Part shown: one piece after another, positions 6,024 to 12,375 of the stretch
How positions within the stretch are numbered: the stretch's first letter is position 1
Layout: each line of letters begins with the position of its first letter
Source: Leptospiraceae bacterium
Lineage (GTDB): Bacteria; Spirochaetota; Leptospiria; Turneriellales; Turneriellaceae
Direction: 5' to 3'
Assembly (NCBI GenBank): GCA_016788945.1
Contig: JAEUSA010000396.1
Span: forward strand, 1-13,085
Length of the DNA: 13,085 nucleotides
Made by a program: the position numbers and the translations under genes
Notes under the pieces: generated by a model
Database searches by the model: none
Seen by the model: the letters and a program-made list of their open reading frames with translations, nothing else
What the model was told of the DNA's origin: nothing

Positions 6024-6608
6024 ATGAAAAAAATTAGCCCGTTAATCCATCACAGAACATCGGTATCACTACCGGCGCGAGCGTATCGAAAGATTTGCGC
6101 GGCGCGATTGGTCTTTTCCCGAAATGGGTTTTTTTTCTCTGATCAAGAGGTTTATCGCTGGCTTTTAAAGTTTTACCTAAGCCATTGGCGAGGCGATGGT
6201 GTTAAGACGAACGGGCTCAGACGCTATAACGTCCGGGGTAAGACATACGAAATTCATCCGCTTTATATCAATCAGATGCTCCATGCAGCGATATGGCAGC
6301 GGGCCCTCCATTCGGGTGAGTCGGTTTCGCGCATGCTGGATGTGGCCATCCGCATTTATTTGCCGCGGCTCTTGGAGCAAATATTAGGAACGCCGCGGCG
6401 GAGTAAGATTTCCGAGCGGAATAAATTGTTTTGGGCAGCTCGATTTCGCAGACGGAGGCATGTCTATCAGGATGTCTTTATTAACTATTACTGCAAAACG
6501 AGCCATAACTATCGGGGCATGCTGGAATACTCGCAAAAGGTCTGCATGATACCGAAAACGGGACTCACGCCAGCACAAATCTGGCACCTGTTACAGAACG
6601 CCGCATGA
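6024..6608 (+). CDS. Unrecognised basic protein, possible DNA-binding (faintly DUF1564-like)
   Basis: 194 residues from the ATG at 6024, preceded by AGAGGT three bases upstream, so it is very probably translated. The protein is strongly basic and soluble, with an Arg cluster at 141-145 (FRRRRH). A helical middle segment, YINQMLHAAIWQRALHSG (81-98) followed by ESVSRMLDVAIRIYLPRLL, looks like the helix pair of a ribbon-helix-helix or helix-turn-helix protein: 'many similar residues, permissive serine, amphipathic helix'. It reminds me of the Leptospira-specific DUF1564 proteins, but I cannot confirm homology. The gene diverges from the ECF sigma gene and precedes the CarF-like desaturase by 113 nt, so it may belong to the same regulatory unit, possibly as a regulator. 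Function is not assigned. Confidence 0.65.
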   Translation: MKKISPLIHHRTSVSLPARAYRKICAARLVFSRNGFFFSDQEVYRWLLKFYLSHWRGDGVKTNGLRRYNVRGKTYEIHPLYINQMLHAAIWQRALHSGESVSRMLDVAIRIYLPRLLEQILGTPRRSKISERNKLFWAARFRRRRHVYQDVFINYYCKTSHNYRGMLEYSQKVCMIPKTGLTPAQIWHLLQNAA

Positions 6609-6692
6609 GAATCCTCATAATGGTCTCTCCGTTCGCCAAAAAAAAACAGAGCCTTGGAAATAAAAAACAATCCAATTTGTGTATAACTCGTA

Positions 6693-6707
6693 TTATCACA
6701 GGGATAA
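6693..6707. promoter_or_regulatory. Small inverted repeat just upstream of the CarF-like gene
   Basis: TTATC-ACAGG-GATAA: 5-bp arms with a 5-bp centre, immediately before the AGAGGGGG ribosome-binding site (6710-6717). It is in the right place for an operator or a weak leader hairpin. The arms are short and chance is a real possibility. The rest of 6609-6721 is A-rich, with no clear promoter or terminator. Confidence 0.22.
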
Positions 6708-6721
6708 ATAGAGGGGGATGT

Positions 6722-7444
6722 ATGTATAATGAGAAATCGAATTATGCTGTGTGGCATAGGCTGGTAGATATCTCTGCAATTTCCCTTTTTTTTGCCGGTA
6801 TTTTGTTTCTGCTTTGGGACATGCCTGGCGCACCACAACGTTTACCCGTCTGGGGCATGCTGACGCTTTTGCTGTCGGCTTACCTTGCTGCAGATTTCGT
6901 TTCGGGTCTCGTGCACTTTCTTGCCGACAGTTTCGGTCGTGTCGAGACACCCATCTTTGGCAGGCTGTTTATTTATCCATTCCGGGAGCACCACGCTGAC
7001 CCGCTCGCGATAACGCGGCACAGTTTTCTCGAAACCAATGGTGCCAATAGCCTGATCTCTCTGCCGGTTTTGGGCGCAGTGCTTGCGTTGACCGATGCGC
7101 AGGCGGATTTATTTTTCAGGCTATGGGTTTGTTTTTTCTTGTTGGCCATTTTTCTCACAAACCAGATTCATCAATGGTCGCACCAGGCTCACCCTGTGGC
7201 TCCCATACGTCTATTGCAAAGGTGTGGATTAATACTGACCCCCAAGGGGCATGCGATACATCATACTGCCCCGCACGATACTTATTTTTGCATCACTTCG
7301 GGTTGGCTGAATCCGGTATTAACCTCGCTGCGTTTTTTCCCCGCTTTGAAGGCAACTATAGTTTTTTCCTGTGGCATCTGCGCCAAGATCTCGGGCAAAG
7401 CAGGTCGCGATTCGCAAACCCCTTCGAATACAATGTTGCCCTAA
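6722..7444 (+). CDS. CarF/PEDS1 (TMEM189)-family plasmanylethanolamine desaturase
   Basis: 240 residues from the ATG at 6722, chosen because AGAGGGGG ends four bases before it; the frame is open back to 6605, but those 39 residues are unlike the family. The family turns plasmanyl (alkyl-ether) into plasmenyl (vinyl-ether) phospholipid, the step that makes plasmalogens, in the membrane and using O2 and a His-bound diiron centre. Visible motifs are DFVSGLVHFLAD (58-69), PFREHHADPLAITRHSFLE (86-104), HQWSHQ (150-155), and GHAIHHTAPHDTYFCITSGW (176-195). Together these give nearly all the conserved histidines: H65, H90, H91, H100, H150, H154, H177, H180, H181, H185. Hydrophobic segments lie near 15-32, 43-63, 109-124 and 130-147. 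Two small membrane-protein genes follow at 29 nt and then 1 nt. The ECF/ChrR pair is 0.9 kb away. Family assignment is strong; whether the cell makes ether lipids cannot be seen here. Confidence 0.88.
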   Translation: MYNEKSNYAVWHRLVDISAISLFFAGILFLLWDMPGAPQRLPVWGMLTLLLSAYLAADFVSGLVHFLADSFGRVETPIFGRLFIYPFREHHADPLAITRHSFLETNGANSLISLPVLGAVLALTDAQADLFFRLWVCFFLLAIFLTNQIHQWSHQAHPVAPIRLLQRCGLILTPKGHAIHHTAPHDTYFCITSGWLNPVLTSLRFFPALKATIVFSCGICAKISGKAGRDSQTPSNTMLP

Positions 7445-7473
7445 AGGGATATTGAAGTATAAAAGGAGTCAAT

Positions 7474-7851
7474 ATGTTCAAAATTTTGATGATTATCAAT
7501 GTAGTCCTGACCCTGCCATTTGCCGTAGGCGCGTTGGTCATGCCGGCGCGAGTCTTTGCCGATTTTGGTGTCGCACTCAATGCCGGCGGAGAACTGGTTG
7601 CGCGCGGATACGCCGCAACTTTGGTGGGCTTTGGCCTTGCCTTGCTTCTGTTGCGAAAGGCAGAGGAAAGATCGACGCAGCGTTCGTTGCTTTTGGCAAC
7701 TCTGGCGTTTAATCTGATTGAGTGTGTTATCCAATTCATCGCAGGTCGCGAAAGTATCACCAATAATCGAATCTGGATTACAACTTCGGCCCACGGCATT
7801 GTTTCACTGATCACAGTCTACGCCATGGTATCGTACTCAAAAAAGAGGTAA
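7474..7851 (+). CDS. Small four-helix membrane protein of unknown function
   Basis: 125 residues from the ATG at 7474, with GGAG at 7465-7468. Four hydrophobic segments are visible, at about 3-23, 47-62, 71-90 and 103-121. The first loop has the short motif MPARVFADFGV and the second helix starts at ARGYAATLVGFGLALL, features I associate with small uncharacterised inner-membrane DUF families (DUF4345-like), without certainty. The gene is 29 nt downstream of the CarF-like desaturase and its stop is 1 nt before the next start, so the three are almost surely co-transcribed. It has no charged pair or cofactor motif that suggests an enzyme. A membrane partner or stabiliser of the desaturase is possible, but this is inference. 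Confidence 0.75.
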   Translation: MFKILMIINVVLTLPFAVGALVMPARVFADFGVALNAGGELVARGYAATLVGFGLALLLLRKAEERSTQRSLLLATLAFNLIECVIQFIAGRESITNNRIWITTSAHGIVSLITVYAMVSYSKKR

Positions 7852-7852
7852 T

Positions 7853-8308
7853 ATGCAGCACATCAAATATGTACACATGCGCGCCGGTGCAGTTCTGCTC
7901 TTTATGGGTATGGTGACCGGAATTTTCGTCTCGGCGGCCATGACCGGTAAACTGTCGGCCGATGGTAAAATGATGCTGGCGGCACATTTGAATGCAATTC
8001 TGGGCGCTTTTATGTTGTTCGGTTATGCATTATCCGTCGCTTATTTGAAATATGAAGAGAAAAAAATTGCCTTGATCGGCAAACTACTGCTGGTGGCCAA
8101 TTATGCAAACTGGCTGATTACGACGGTAAAAGCCTTTGTCAAGGTGCACGGCATCGACCTAACCGGAAACATCGCGAACGACATGGTCTTCGGTGCGCTG
8201 ACATTATTCGTGGTTTTGCCCGCTTTGGTTGCCACCTTGTTCTGGTGCCTTGGATTTCAGCGGCATGGCGTACCACGCCTCGCGGATCATGTCCCCAAAA
8301 GCCGGTAA
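7853..8308 (+). CDS. Four-helix membrane protein, HabA/styrene-oxide-isomerase-like
   Basis: 151 residues from the ATG at 7853, one base after the preceding stop, with AGAGGT at 7844-7849 inside that gene. Four hydrophobic segments are visible (about 10-29, 44-64, 73-94, 112-134). The order of motifs, a first helix LLFMGMVTGIF, then AAHLNAILGAFML (43-55) and VANYANWLITT (81-91), resembles hydroxylaminobenzene mutase (HabA) and related styrene-oxide isomerases. In those proteins the second-helix His binds haem and the NW pair lies in the third helix; H45 and N86-W87 would be the counterparts. These are cofactor-dependent isomerases of small aromatics, so the link to lipid desaturation next door is unclear. 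The relation is from motif recall and needs a profile search. Confidence 0.62.
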   Translation: MQHIKYVHMRAGAVLLFMGMVTGIFVSAAMTGKLSADGKMMLAAHLNAILGAFMLFGYALSVAYLKYEEKKIALIGKLLLVANYANWLITTVKAFVKVHGIDLTGNIANDMVFGALTLFVVLPALVATLFWCLGFQRHGVPRLADHVPKSR

Positions 8309-8332
8309 GAACGCCCGGGGTTATGGCCGCTT

Positions 8333-9058
8333 TTACATCGCTGTTAATCCGCCGTCGACAACAATCGCCTGCCCTGTGATGTAGGCTGCGCCCTCAGAAG
8401 CAAGCATCAGCGCCGGTGCAGCAATGTCTTCGGGGGTACCGAGGCGTTTGAGCGGAATATAATCGAGCATCTTTTGCATTAAGGATTCGCGCTTCTTGAT
8501 CATTTCGGTCATATCGGTATCGATAAAGCCGGGGCAAATGGCGTTGACGCGAAAACCCGAACCCGCCCACTCAATGGCCAGCGCTTTGGTCATTGAGATA
8601 ACGGCCCCTTTGGTGCCCGAATAGACCGAAGCGAGCGAGGTGCCCACAAGGCCCAGTACACTCGAGATATTGATGATGTTCCCGCCGCCAGACTTGCGCT
8701 GCATTTTGTAATAACTCTGGCAGCAGGTAAATACCGCGCGAAAATTCGTATCGATGATCTTGCTGATTTCTTCATCGCCGAGGCCTGAGGCCGGGGTGTT
8801 CGACGCAACACCGGCATTATTGATGAGGCAGTCCAGCCGCCCGTGTTTATCTTTGATCTCCTGCATGATCGCGGCCATTGTCGGCTGATCGGCGACATCT
8901 GCCTGTTTGAGAATAACCTTTTTTTCTGCGGCCCACGCAGTGTCTGACAGATTTCTTCCCGTGCCGTAGACGATCCACCCTGCATCGGCAAACGCGACGG
9001 CGATACCTTTACCGATACCACGTGTAGCGCCGGTGATGAGAACGGTTTTTTGTGCCAT
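8333..9058 (-). CDS. Short-chain dehydrogenase/reductase (FabG-like)
   Basis: 241 residues from the ATG at 9058, with AGAGG about nine bases upstream. A classical SDR: the cofactor motif TGATRGIG (9-16), NNAG (80-83), and the tetrad N105, S133, Y146 and K150 (YSGTK). The family-typical NAICPGFIDTDMT (172-184) and a C-terminal GQAIVVDGGLTAM complete a full-length enzyme. An upstream extension to 9190 would add 44 residues that precede the dinucleotide-binding strand and have no family match. The reaction is NAD(P)H-dependent oxidation or reduction of a hydroxy/keto group. 3-Oxoacyl-ACP reductase is one option, but many such homologues act on other substrates. The gene converges with 7853-8308, with 24 nt between stops, and diverges from the VOC gene. 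No neighbouring fatty-acid synthesis gene supports a firm fabG label. Confidence 0.88.
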   Translation of the reverse strand: MAQKTVLITGATRGIGKGIAVAFADAGWIVYGTGRNLSDTAWAAEKKVILKQADVADQPTMAAIMQEIKDKHGRLDCLINNAGVASNTPASGLGDEEISKIIDTNFRAVFTCCQSYYKMQRKSGGGNIINISSVLGLVGTSLASVYSGTKGAVISMTKALAIEWAGSGFRVNAICPGFIDTDMTEMIKKRESLMQKMLDYIPLKRLGTPEDIAAPALMLASEGAAYITGQAIVVDGGLTAM

Positions 9059-9167
9059 AGTGCGTACGCCTCTGAACCTGCGCACGCCGTAAATCGCAAT
9101 TATCGAGCCGCAGGTCACAATGCCGAAAAGGAATTGCGTAAGCCGCGGCCATGCCGAACAGGGCTGC

Positions 9168-9521
9168 ATGAACCCGCAGGTGATAGGCATCGGTGGAATT
9201 TTTTTCCGTTCGGAGAATCCCGAACGCCTTGCAGAATGGTACCATCAACATCTTGGTATCGCACCTGCAGGCGGTAATGAATTGTGGCAAAGCGCACAAG
9301 GGGTCGTCGTTTTTGCACCGTTCAAAAAAGATTCACAATATTTTCCCGAACGGCAAGCGGTGATGATAAATTTTCGCGTAAAAGATCTCGACGCGCTCAT
9401 CGATGAACTCAGGGCTAAAGGCGTGCGCATCGATGAGAAGCGGCAAGACGAAGAATACGGCCGCTTCGCATGGGTTTACGATCCCGAAGGAAACAAAATT
9501 GAACTCTGGCAAGAGTCATAA
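9168..9521 (+). CDS. VOC-superfamily (glyoxalase/bleomycin-resistance fold) protein
   Basis: 117 residues from the ATG at 9168, with AGGG four bases upstream. The vicinal-oxygen-chelate pattern is clear: IGIGGIFFRSENPERLAEWYHQHLGI (5-31; the signature N-terminal beta-alpha unit), then MINFRVKDLDALIDELRAKGV (66-86) and WVYDPEGNKIELWQ (102-115), whose Glu112 is a typical C-terminal metal ligand. The first-strand His that usually supplies another metal ligand is replaced by Gly, so metal binding may differ from glyoxalase I. Such single-domain proteins dimerise and may be lyases, dioxygenases or binding proteins. The substrate is unknown. It diverges from the SDR gene across 109 bp and overlaps the next membrane-protein gene by 23 nt. 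Confidence 0.85.
   Translation: MNPQVIGIGGIFFRSENPERLAEWYHQHLGIAPAGGNELWQSAQGVVVFAPFKKDSQYFPERQAVMINFRVKDLDALIDELRAKGVRIDEKRQDEEYGRFAWVYDPEGNKIELWQES
9486..9491 (+). promoter_or_regulatory. Ribosome-binding site inside the VOC gene, fixing a TTG start
   Basis: GAAGGA is followed by seven bases and TTG at 9499-9501. It lies in the last codons of the VOC gene and supports overlapping translation of the small membrane protein. Confidence 0.5.
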
Positions 9522-9927
9522 ACTTTTCGCGACGTTGCAGCTGATTCTTGCTGCTGGTTTTATCGGGTTTTGGGCGATGTACTTCGCTGAAAATCCCTGC
9601 CCGCACAAGACCATCGCCTGCGAACGTTTTCTGGCATTCGAGAACTCGTTTCCGGTGCCTGATCTCGGTTATATCGTGCCCATGCTCGTCATCGGCGCGG
9701 TCGGGTTGCTCAAGGGGCAGCGTTATGGCGTGCTGGCATCGTTGCTTGCAGGTTCGGCGCTGATTTTCCTCGGTCTGCTCGACGTGAGCTTCAATCTGCA
9801 GAACGCGCGGTATACAATCAATTTTGTTGAAGGATTTCTGAATGTGCTGATCAATGGCGTCTGCCTGATATTCGGTCCGATTCTCATACGAAACATGTGG
9901 CGTAGGTTAGAAGTCACAAAGAGTTGA
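9499..9927 (+). CDS. Small integral membrane protein of unknown function
   Basis: 142 residues if started at the TTG at 9499, which has GAAGGA seven bases upstream and keeps a short polar N-terminus before the first helix. The frame is open from 9403, but that part is an out-of-frame reading of the VOC gene. Four hydrophobic segments lie near 11-29, 57-71, 77-97 and 108-131. The first loop, ENPCPHKTIACERFLAFENS (31-50), holds two cysteines that might form a disulfide if periplasmic. I do not recognise the family. The 23-nt overlap with the VOC gene implies translational coupling, but no shared function is evident. Confidence 0.62.
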   Translation: MNSGKSHKLFATLQLILAAGFIGFWAMYFAENPCPHKTIACERFLAFENSFPVPDLGYIVPMLVIGAVGLLKGQRYGVLASLLAGSALIFLGLLDVSFNLQNARYTINFVEGFLNVLINGVCLIFGPILIRNMWRRLEVTKS

Positions 9928-9952
9928 CACTCAAAACCGGGTGGCCTATCGC
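9924..9952 (+). promoter_or_regulatory. Candidate promoter giving a leaderless transcript
   Basis: TTGACA (9924-9929), 17 bp, then TATCGC (9947-9952). The -35 box is perfect and the spacing ideal; the -10 box matches only its TAT half. Transcription would start at about the ATG at 9958, and that gene indeed lacks a visible ribosome-binding site. The TTGACA spans the stop of the preceding gene, so it could be coincidence. Confidence 0.25.
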
Positions 9953-9957
9953 TGCCT

Positions 9958-10911
9958 ATGCAAAACCGGCTGCCGATCATATTTCGCCTTCTTATCATAG
10001 TTTTTCTTTTCACAGAGTGCAGAAAAAGTGCACCTGGCGTTGCGACGGCCATTTTGAAAGTGCGCGCTTTACCGACCATGGGGTCTGAGCATCTCGCAAC
10101 GCTGGAGAAAGGCTTATCATTTTCCATCGTCGCCGAAGGGCCTGTCGAGACGATCGAAAAGCAGACACAACCCTGGTTGCAAATTGAATCGGCGACCGCT
10201 AAAGGCTGGGTATTTGGCGGTTTTGTCGAAAGATCATCCGCCGTCACGAATCTACCGAAGTTGTTGTTTCGTTTTGGCAAAGCGAAGCAGACGAATGTTC
10301 ACGAGAAGCCAGACGCACAAAGTAAGCGCATCGGCATCGTCCCCTATGGTACAATTTTCACGGCTGCAGAACTCGTTGCCGTATCGGGCAATGACTCTTG
10401 GCTTTTTTGGAAAGCGGGCGATGGTTACATTTCTGCGGCGGCAGTTTCAGATACCCCGCTGCAGTTCGGGGGCCAAAAACTCATCTTTAACGCCCGCGAC
10501 ATCGGCGAGCACGACGCAGCACAAGGCGGCAGTGACGAACGGTTTACTTTCTACAACGGTTCCTGTGAAGTGTATCGCAAAACCGAGGGGCGCGGATTTC
10601 AGGCGCATGAAATTCGCGAACAACAATTATCGGGGTTTTATACAATAAGCAAAGGAAAGATTGTTTGCCAACTGAAAGGAAATCTGAAGGAAACATTGTG
10701 CTATGGCCCTGAAGAAGACAAGAAATGCGATGTCACTCGCAAGAAACTCGAAACACAGAAAGAATTAATATTCGTTGCTGAGCTTGGCGGTTATGTGCGT
10801 GCCGAGGACCAAACCTATTTGAAGCGTGGTTCTATCAATCGGAAGAATTGTTCTGTGTCAGGTCCGGATGGCATGAACGGTACAATCGAAATCCGCTATT
10901 GGTGCATATGA
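9958..10911 (+). CDS. Putative exported lipoprotein with SH3-like domains
   Basis: 317 residues from the ATG at 9958. The N-terminus has a positive start, a hydrophobic core, and LFTEC ending at Cys21: a signal peptide with a lipobox-like end. Glu at -1 is abnormal, although spirochaetes tolerate loose lipoboxes. Two SH3-like (SH3b) modules follow, at about 30-92 (KVRALPT to GWVFGGFV) and 110-165 (TNVHEKPDAQSKRIGIVPYG to DGYISAAAV). Such modules usually bind peptidoglycan or partner proteins outside the cytoplasm. The C-terminal 150 residues are unfamiliar and carry six cysteines (203, 237, 248, 257, 298, 316), an even number that could pair in the periplasm. It ends 10 nt before a converging gene. 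Export and SH3-like folding are probable; function is unknown. Confidence 0.72.
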   Translation: MQNRLPIIFRLLIIVFLFTECRKSAPGVATAILKVRALPTMGSEHLATLEKGLSFSIVAEGPVETIEKQTQPWLQIESATAKGWVFGGFVERSSAVTNLPKLLFRFGKAKQTNVHEKPDAQSKRIGIVPYGTIFTAAELVAVSGNDSWLFWKAGDGYISAAAVSDTPLQFGGQKLIFNARDIGEHDAAQGGSDERFTFYNGSCEVYRKTEGRGFQAHEIREQQLSGFYTISKGKIVCQLKGNLKETLCYGPEEDKKCDVTRKKLETQKELIFVAELGGYVRAEDQTYLKRGSINRKNCSVSGPDGMNGTIEIRYWCI

Positions 10912-10921
10912 AAAATTTTAC

Positions 10922-11308
10922 TTATAATCTTTTCAACACACCCTTTCGCTTTACAATATTCTTATAGTCCCATTGAATTTTTTCGGCTTTGCCGAGCCAG
11001 CGTTTGAGATCTTTGGCTTTCACTTCTTTAAGAATCTTGTAGCGCGCTTCGGCAGCTTTGAAGCTACCTTCAGGGGATAATCCTTCTTCATCAAACGATT
11101 GCCCGCTCCAGAACAGAAGGCGAACGCAATCTTTGAGCTTGCTGTAGCCGACGATCGGATTACCATCCAGAAACCAAACCGGGTGGCGGTGCCAGATTTT
11201 ATTCTCCGCCCCCTTGAGATTACGATCGATCAGCGTCGCGAGTTCATTGCAGATGGCGCGTTCTTCGTCGCCGAGCGCATTGTTGTACACCTGGGTTTCT
11301 TTGTTCAT
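10922..11308 (-). CDS. DUF1801 (YdhG-like) domain protein
   Basis: 128 residues from the ATG at 11308, two bases after the stop of the epimerase gene, with AGGGG eight bases upstream inside that stop region. The core KIWHRHPVWFLDGNPIVGYS (37-56), then CVRLLFWSGQSFDEEGL (61-77), is the signature of DUF1801, a small fold of unknown biochemical role related to frataxin-like beta/alpha proteins. The C-terminus is a basic helical tail (KDLKRWLGKAEKIQWDYKN). A longer reading to 11605 lies within the epimerase gene and is rejected. It is evidently co-translated with the epimerase, but I know of no functional tie between the two families. Confidence 0.82.
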   Translation of the reverse strand: MNKETQVYNNALGDEERAICNELATLIDRNLKGAENKIWHRHPVWFLDGNPIVGYSKLKDCVRLLFWSGQSFDEEGLSPEGSFKAAEARYKILKEVKAKDLKRWLGKAEKIQWDYKNIVKRKGVLKRL

Positions 11309-11310
11309 GT

Positions 11311-12333
11311 TTATTTCCCCTTGAGTTTTGTCAGGTCGAGCGTCGCGAGCCAGCTCAGAGTTTTGGCGAGCCCCTCGCGGTATGGTATTTTCGGTTTCCA
11401 GCCGAGTTCGCGTTCTGCTTTGGCGATGGAAAATTTTAACCGCGAGCCGAGATTTTTTACCGTGTAGGTGGTAATCAACGGTCTGCTCTTTTTTTTCAGC
11501 AATCTCCAGACGATTTCGAGCACAATGGCCGCGGCGTAGGCAATCGCGTAGGGAATGTGCAGTTTCGGCTCTTTGGCGCCAACGGCGCGCGCAATTTCTG
11601 CACAAAAATTCTGGAACGTGGTCATTTCACCATCGTGCACCAGATAGCCGTTGCCGACCGCGCGTTTGTCGGTGCTGATTTTCATCAGCAGGTCGATCAG
11701 GTTGTCGATATAGGTAGGCCAGACGTGCACATCGTGCCGCCAAAATATCATTTCTTTTTTGAGTATGGCGTCTGCGGTGAGTGGCACAAATGTCTTGTCA
11801 CCCGGCCCGTAGACCCAGCAGGGATACACCATTGTCACGGGAAGCCCATGCTCGCGATGGTAGCGCCATGCCACTTCTTCGGCGGCAATCTTCGTGTCTG
11901 CGTACGGTTCATGCCATTTTCTGAGGGGGAAACTTTCGTCGATTACGACATCCTCACCTAAACCGAACACGTCGTTGGTGCTCATTTCGACGAAACGTTT
12001 CACGCGCGCTTTGAGCGCCGCGCTGCAAAGGTTCTCCATGCCGCCGATATTCACAGTATCAAACAGGCTCTGCGGTGCCCAATCGGTGACGACCGCTGCA
12101 CAATGGAATACGATGTCGATGCCACGGCAGGCACGCTCGAGTGATTCGACGTCACGCAGATCACCATAAACAATTTCGACGCGTTTTTTTCTGAGCGCTG
12201 CTTCGCCGGGGTCATTTGTCATAACAAGTGCGCGCACTTTGCGTTTTGCTTTCAAGTTCGCATCGACAAGGTGACCACCGATGAATCCCGTTGCGCCGGT
12301 GATAAGAACTTTCGTTGCTGCTTTCGTCGGCAT
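11311..12333 (-). CDS. NAD(P)-dependent epimerase/dehydratase (extended SDR)
   Basis: 340 residues from the ATG at 12333; no clear ribosome-binding site. Extended SDR hallmarks are GATGFIGG (13-20) in the dinucleotide-binding fold, YGDLRD (56-61), FHCAA (76-80), the active-site S118/T119 and YADTK (Y144, K148), and the segment PCWVYGPGD (171-179). Residues about 260-278 (YAIAYAAAIVLEIVWRLL) are hydrophobic, as in the 3-beta-hydroxysteroid dehydrogenase/sterol-like and dihydroflavonol-reductase-like branch, which may make the protein membrane-associated. The substrate could be a nucleotide sugar, sterol or other alcohol/ketone; sequence alone does not decide. It is followed by DUF1801 after 2 nt. 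Confidence 0.85.
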   Translation of the reverse strand: MPTKAATKVLITGATGFIGGHLVDANLKAKRKVRALVMTNDPGEAALRKKRVEIVYGDLRDVESLERACRGIDIVFHCAAVVTDWAPQSLFDTVNIGGMENLCSAALKARVKRFVEMSTNDVFGLGEDVVIDESFPLRKWHEPYADTKIAAEEVAWRYHREHGLPVTMVYPCWVYGPGDKTFVPLTADAILKKEMIFWRHDVHVWPTYIDNLIDLLMKISTDKRAVGNGYLVHDGEMTTFQNFCAEIARAVGAKEPKLHIPYAIAYAAAIVLEIVWRLLKKKSRPLITTYTVKNLGSRLKFSIAKAERELGWKPKIPYREGLAKTLSWLATLDLTKLKGK

Positions 12334-12375
12334 GGCGGCAGAGGCTAAGCCGCTTCGACTTCGACCACCAGAAAA

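Noticed and set aside
6605..6721. Longer start of the CarF-like gene at ATG 6605, overlapping the stop of the preceding gene as ATGA
   Set aside because: The extra 39 residues are polar, unlike the family, and ATG 6722 has a strong AGAGGGGG site at the right distance.
7123..7455. Alternative-frame reading at the 3' end of the CarF-like gene, suggesting a frameshift
   Set aside because: The main frame keeps all histidine motifs and the expected LRFFPALKATI ending; the other frame has no family features.
8309..8332. Bidirectional terminator between the converging HabA-like and SDR genes
   Set aside because: The 24-nt gap contains GC-rich bits but no stem with a T-run in either direction.
11309..11605. 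Upstream extension of the DUF1801 gene
   Set aside because: An antiframe reading of the epimerase C-terminus; ATG 11308 has its own AGGGG site.
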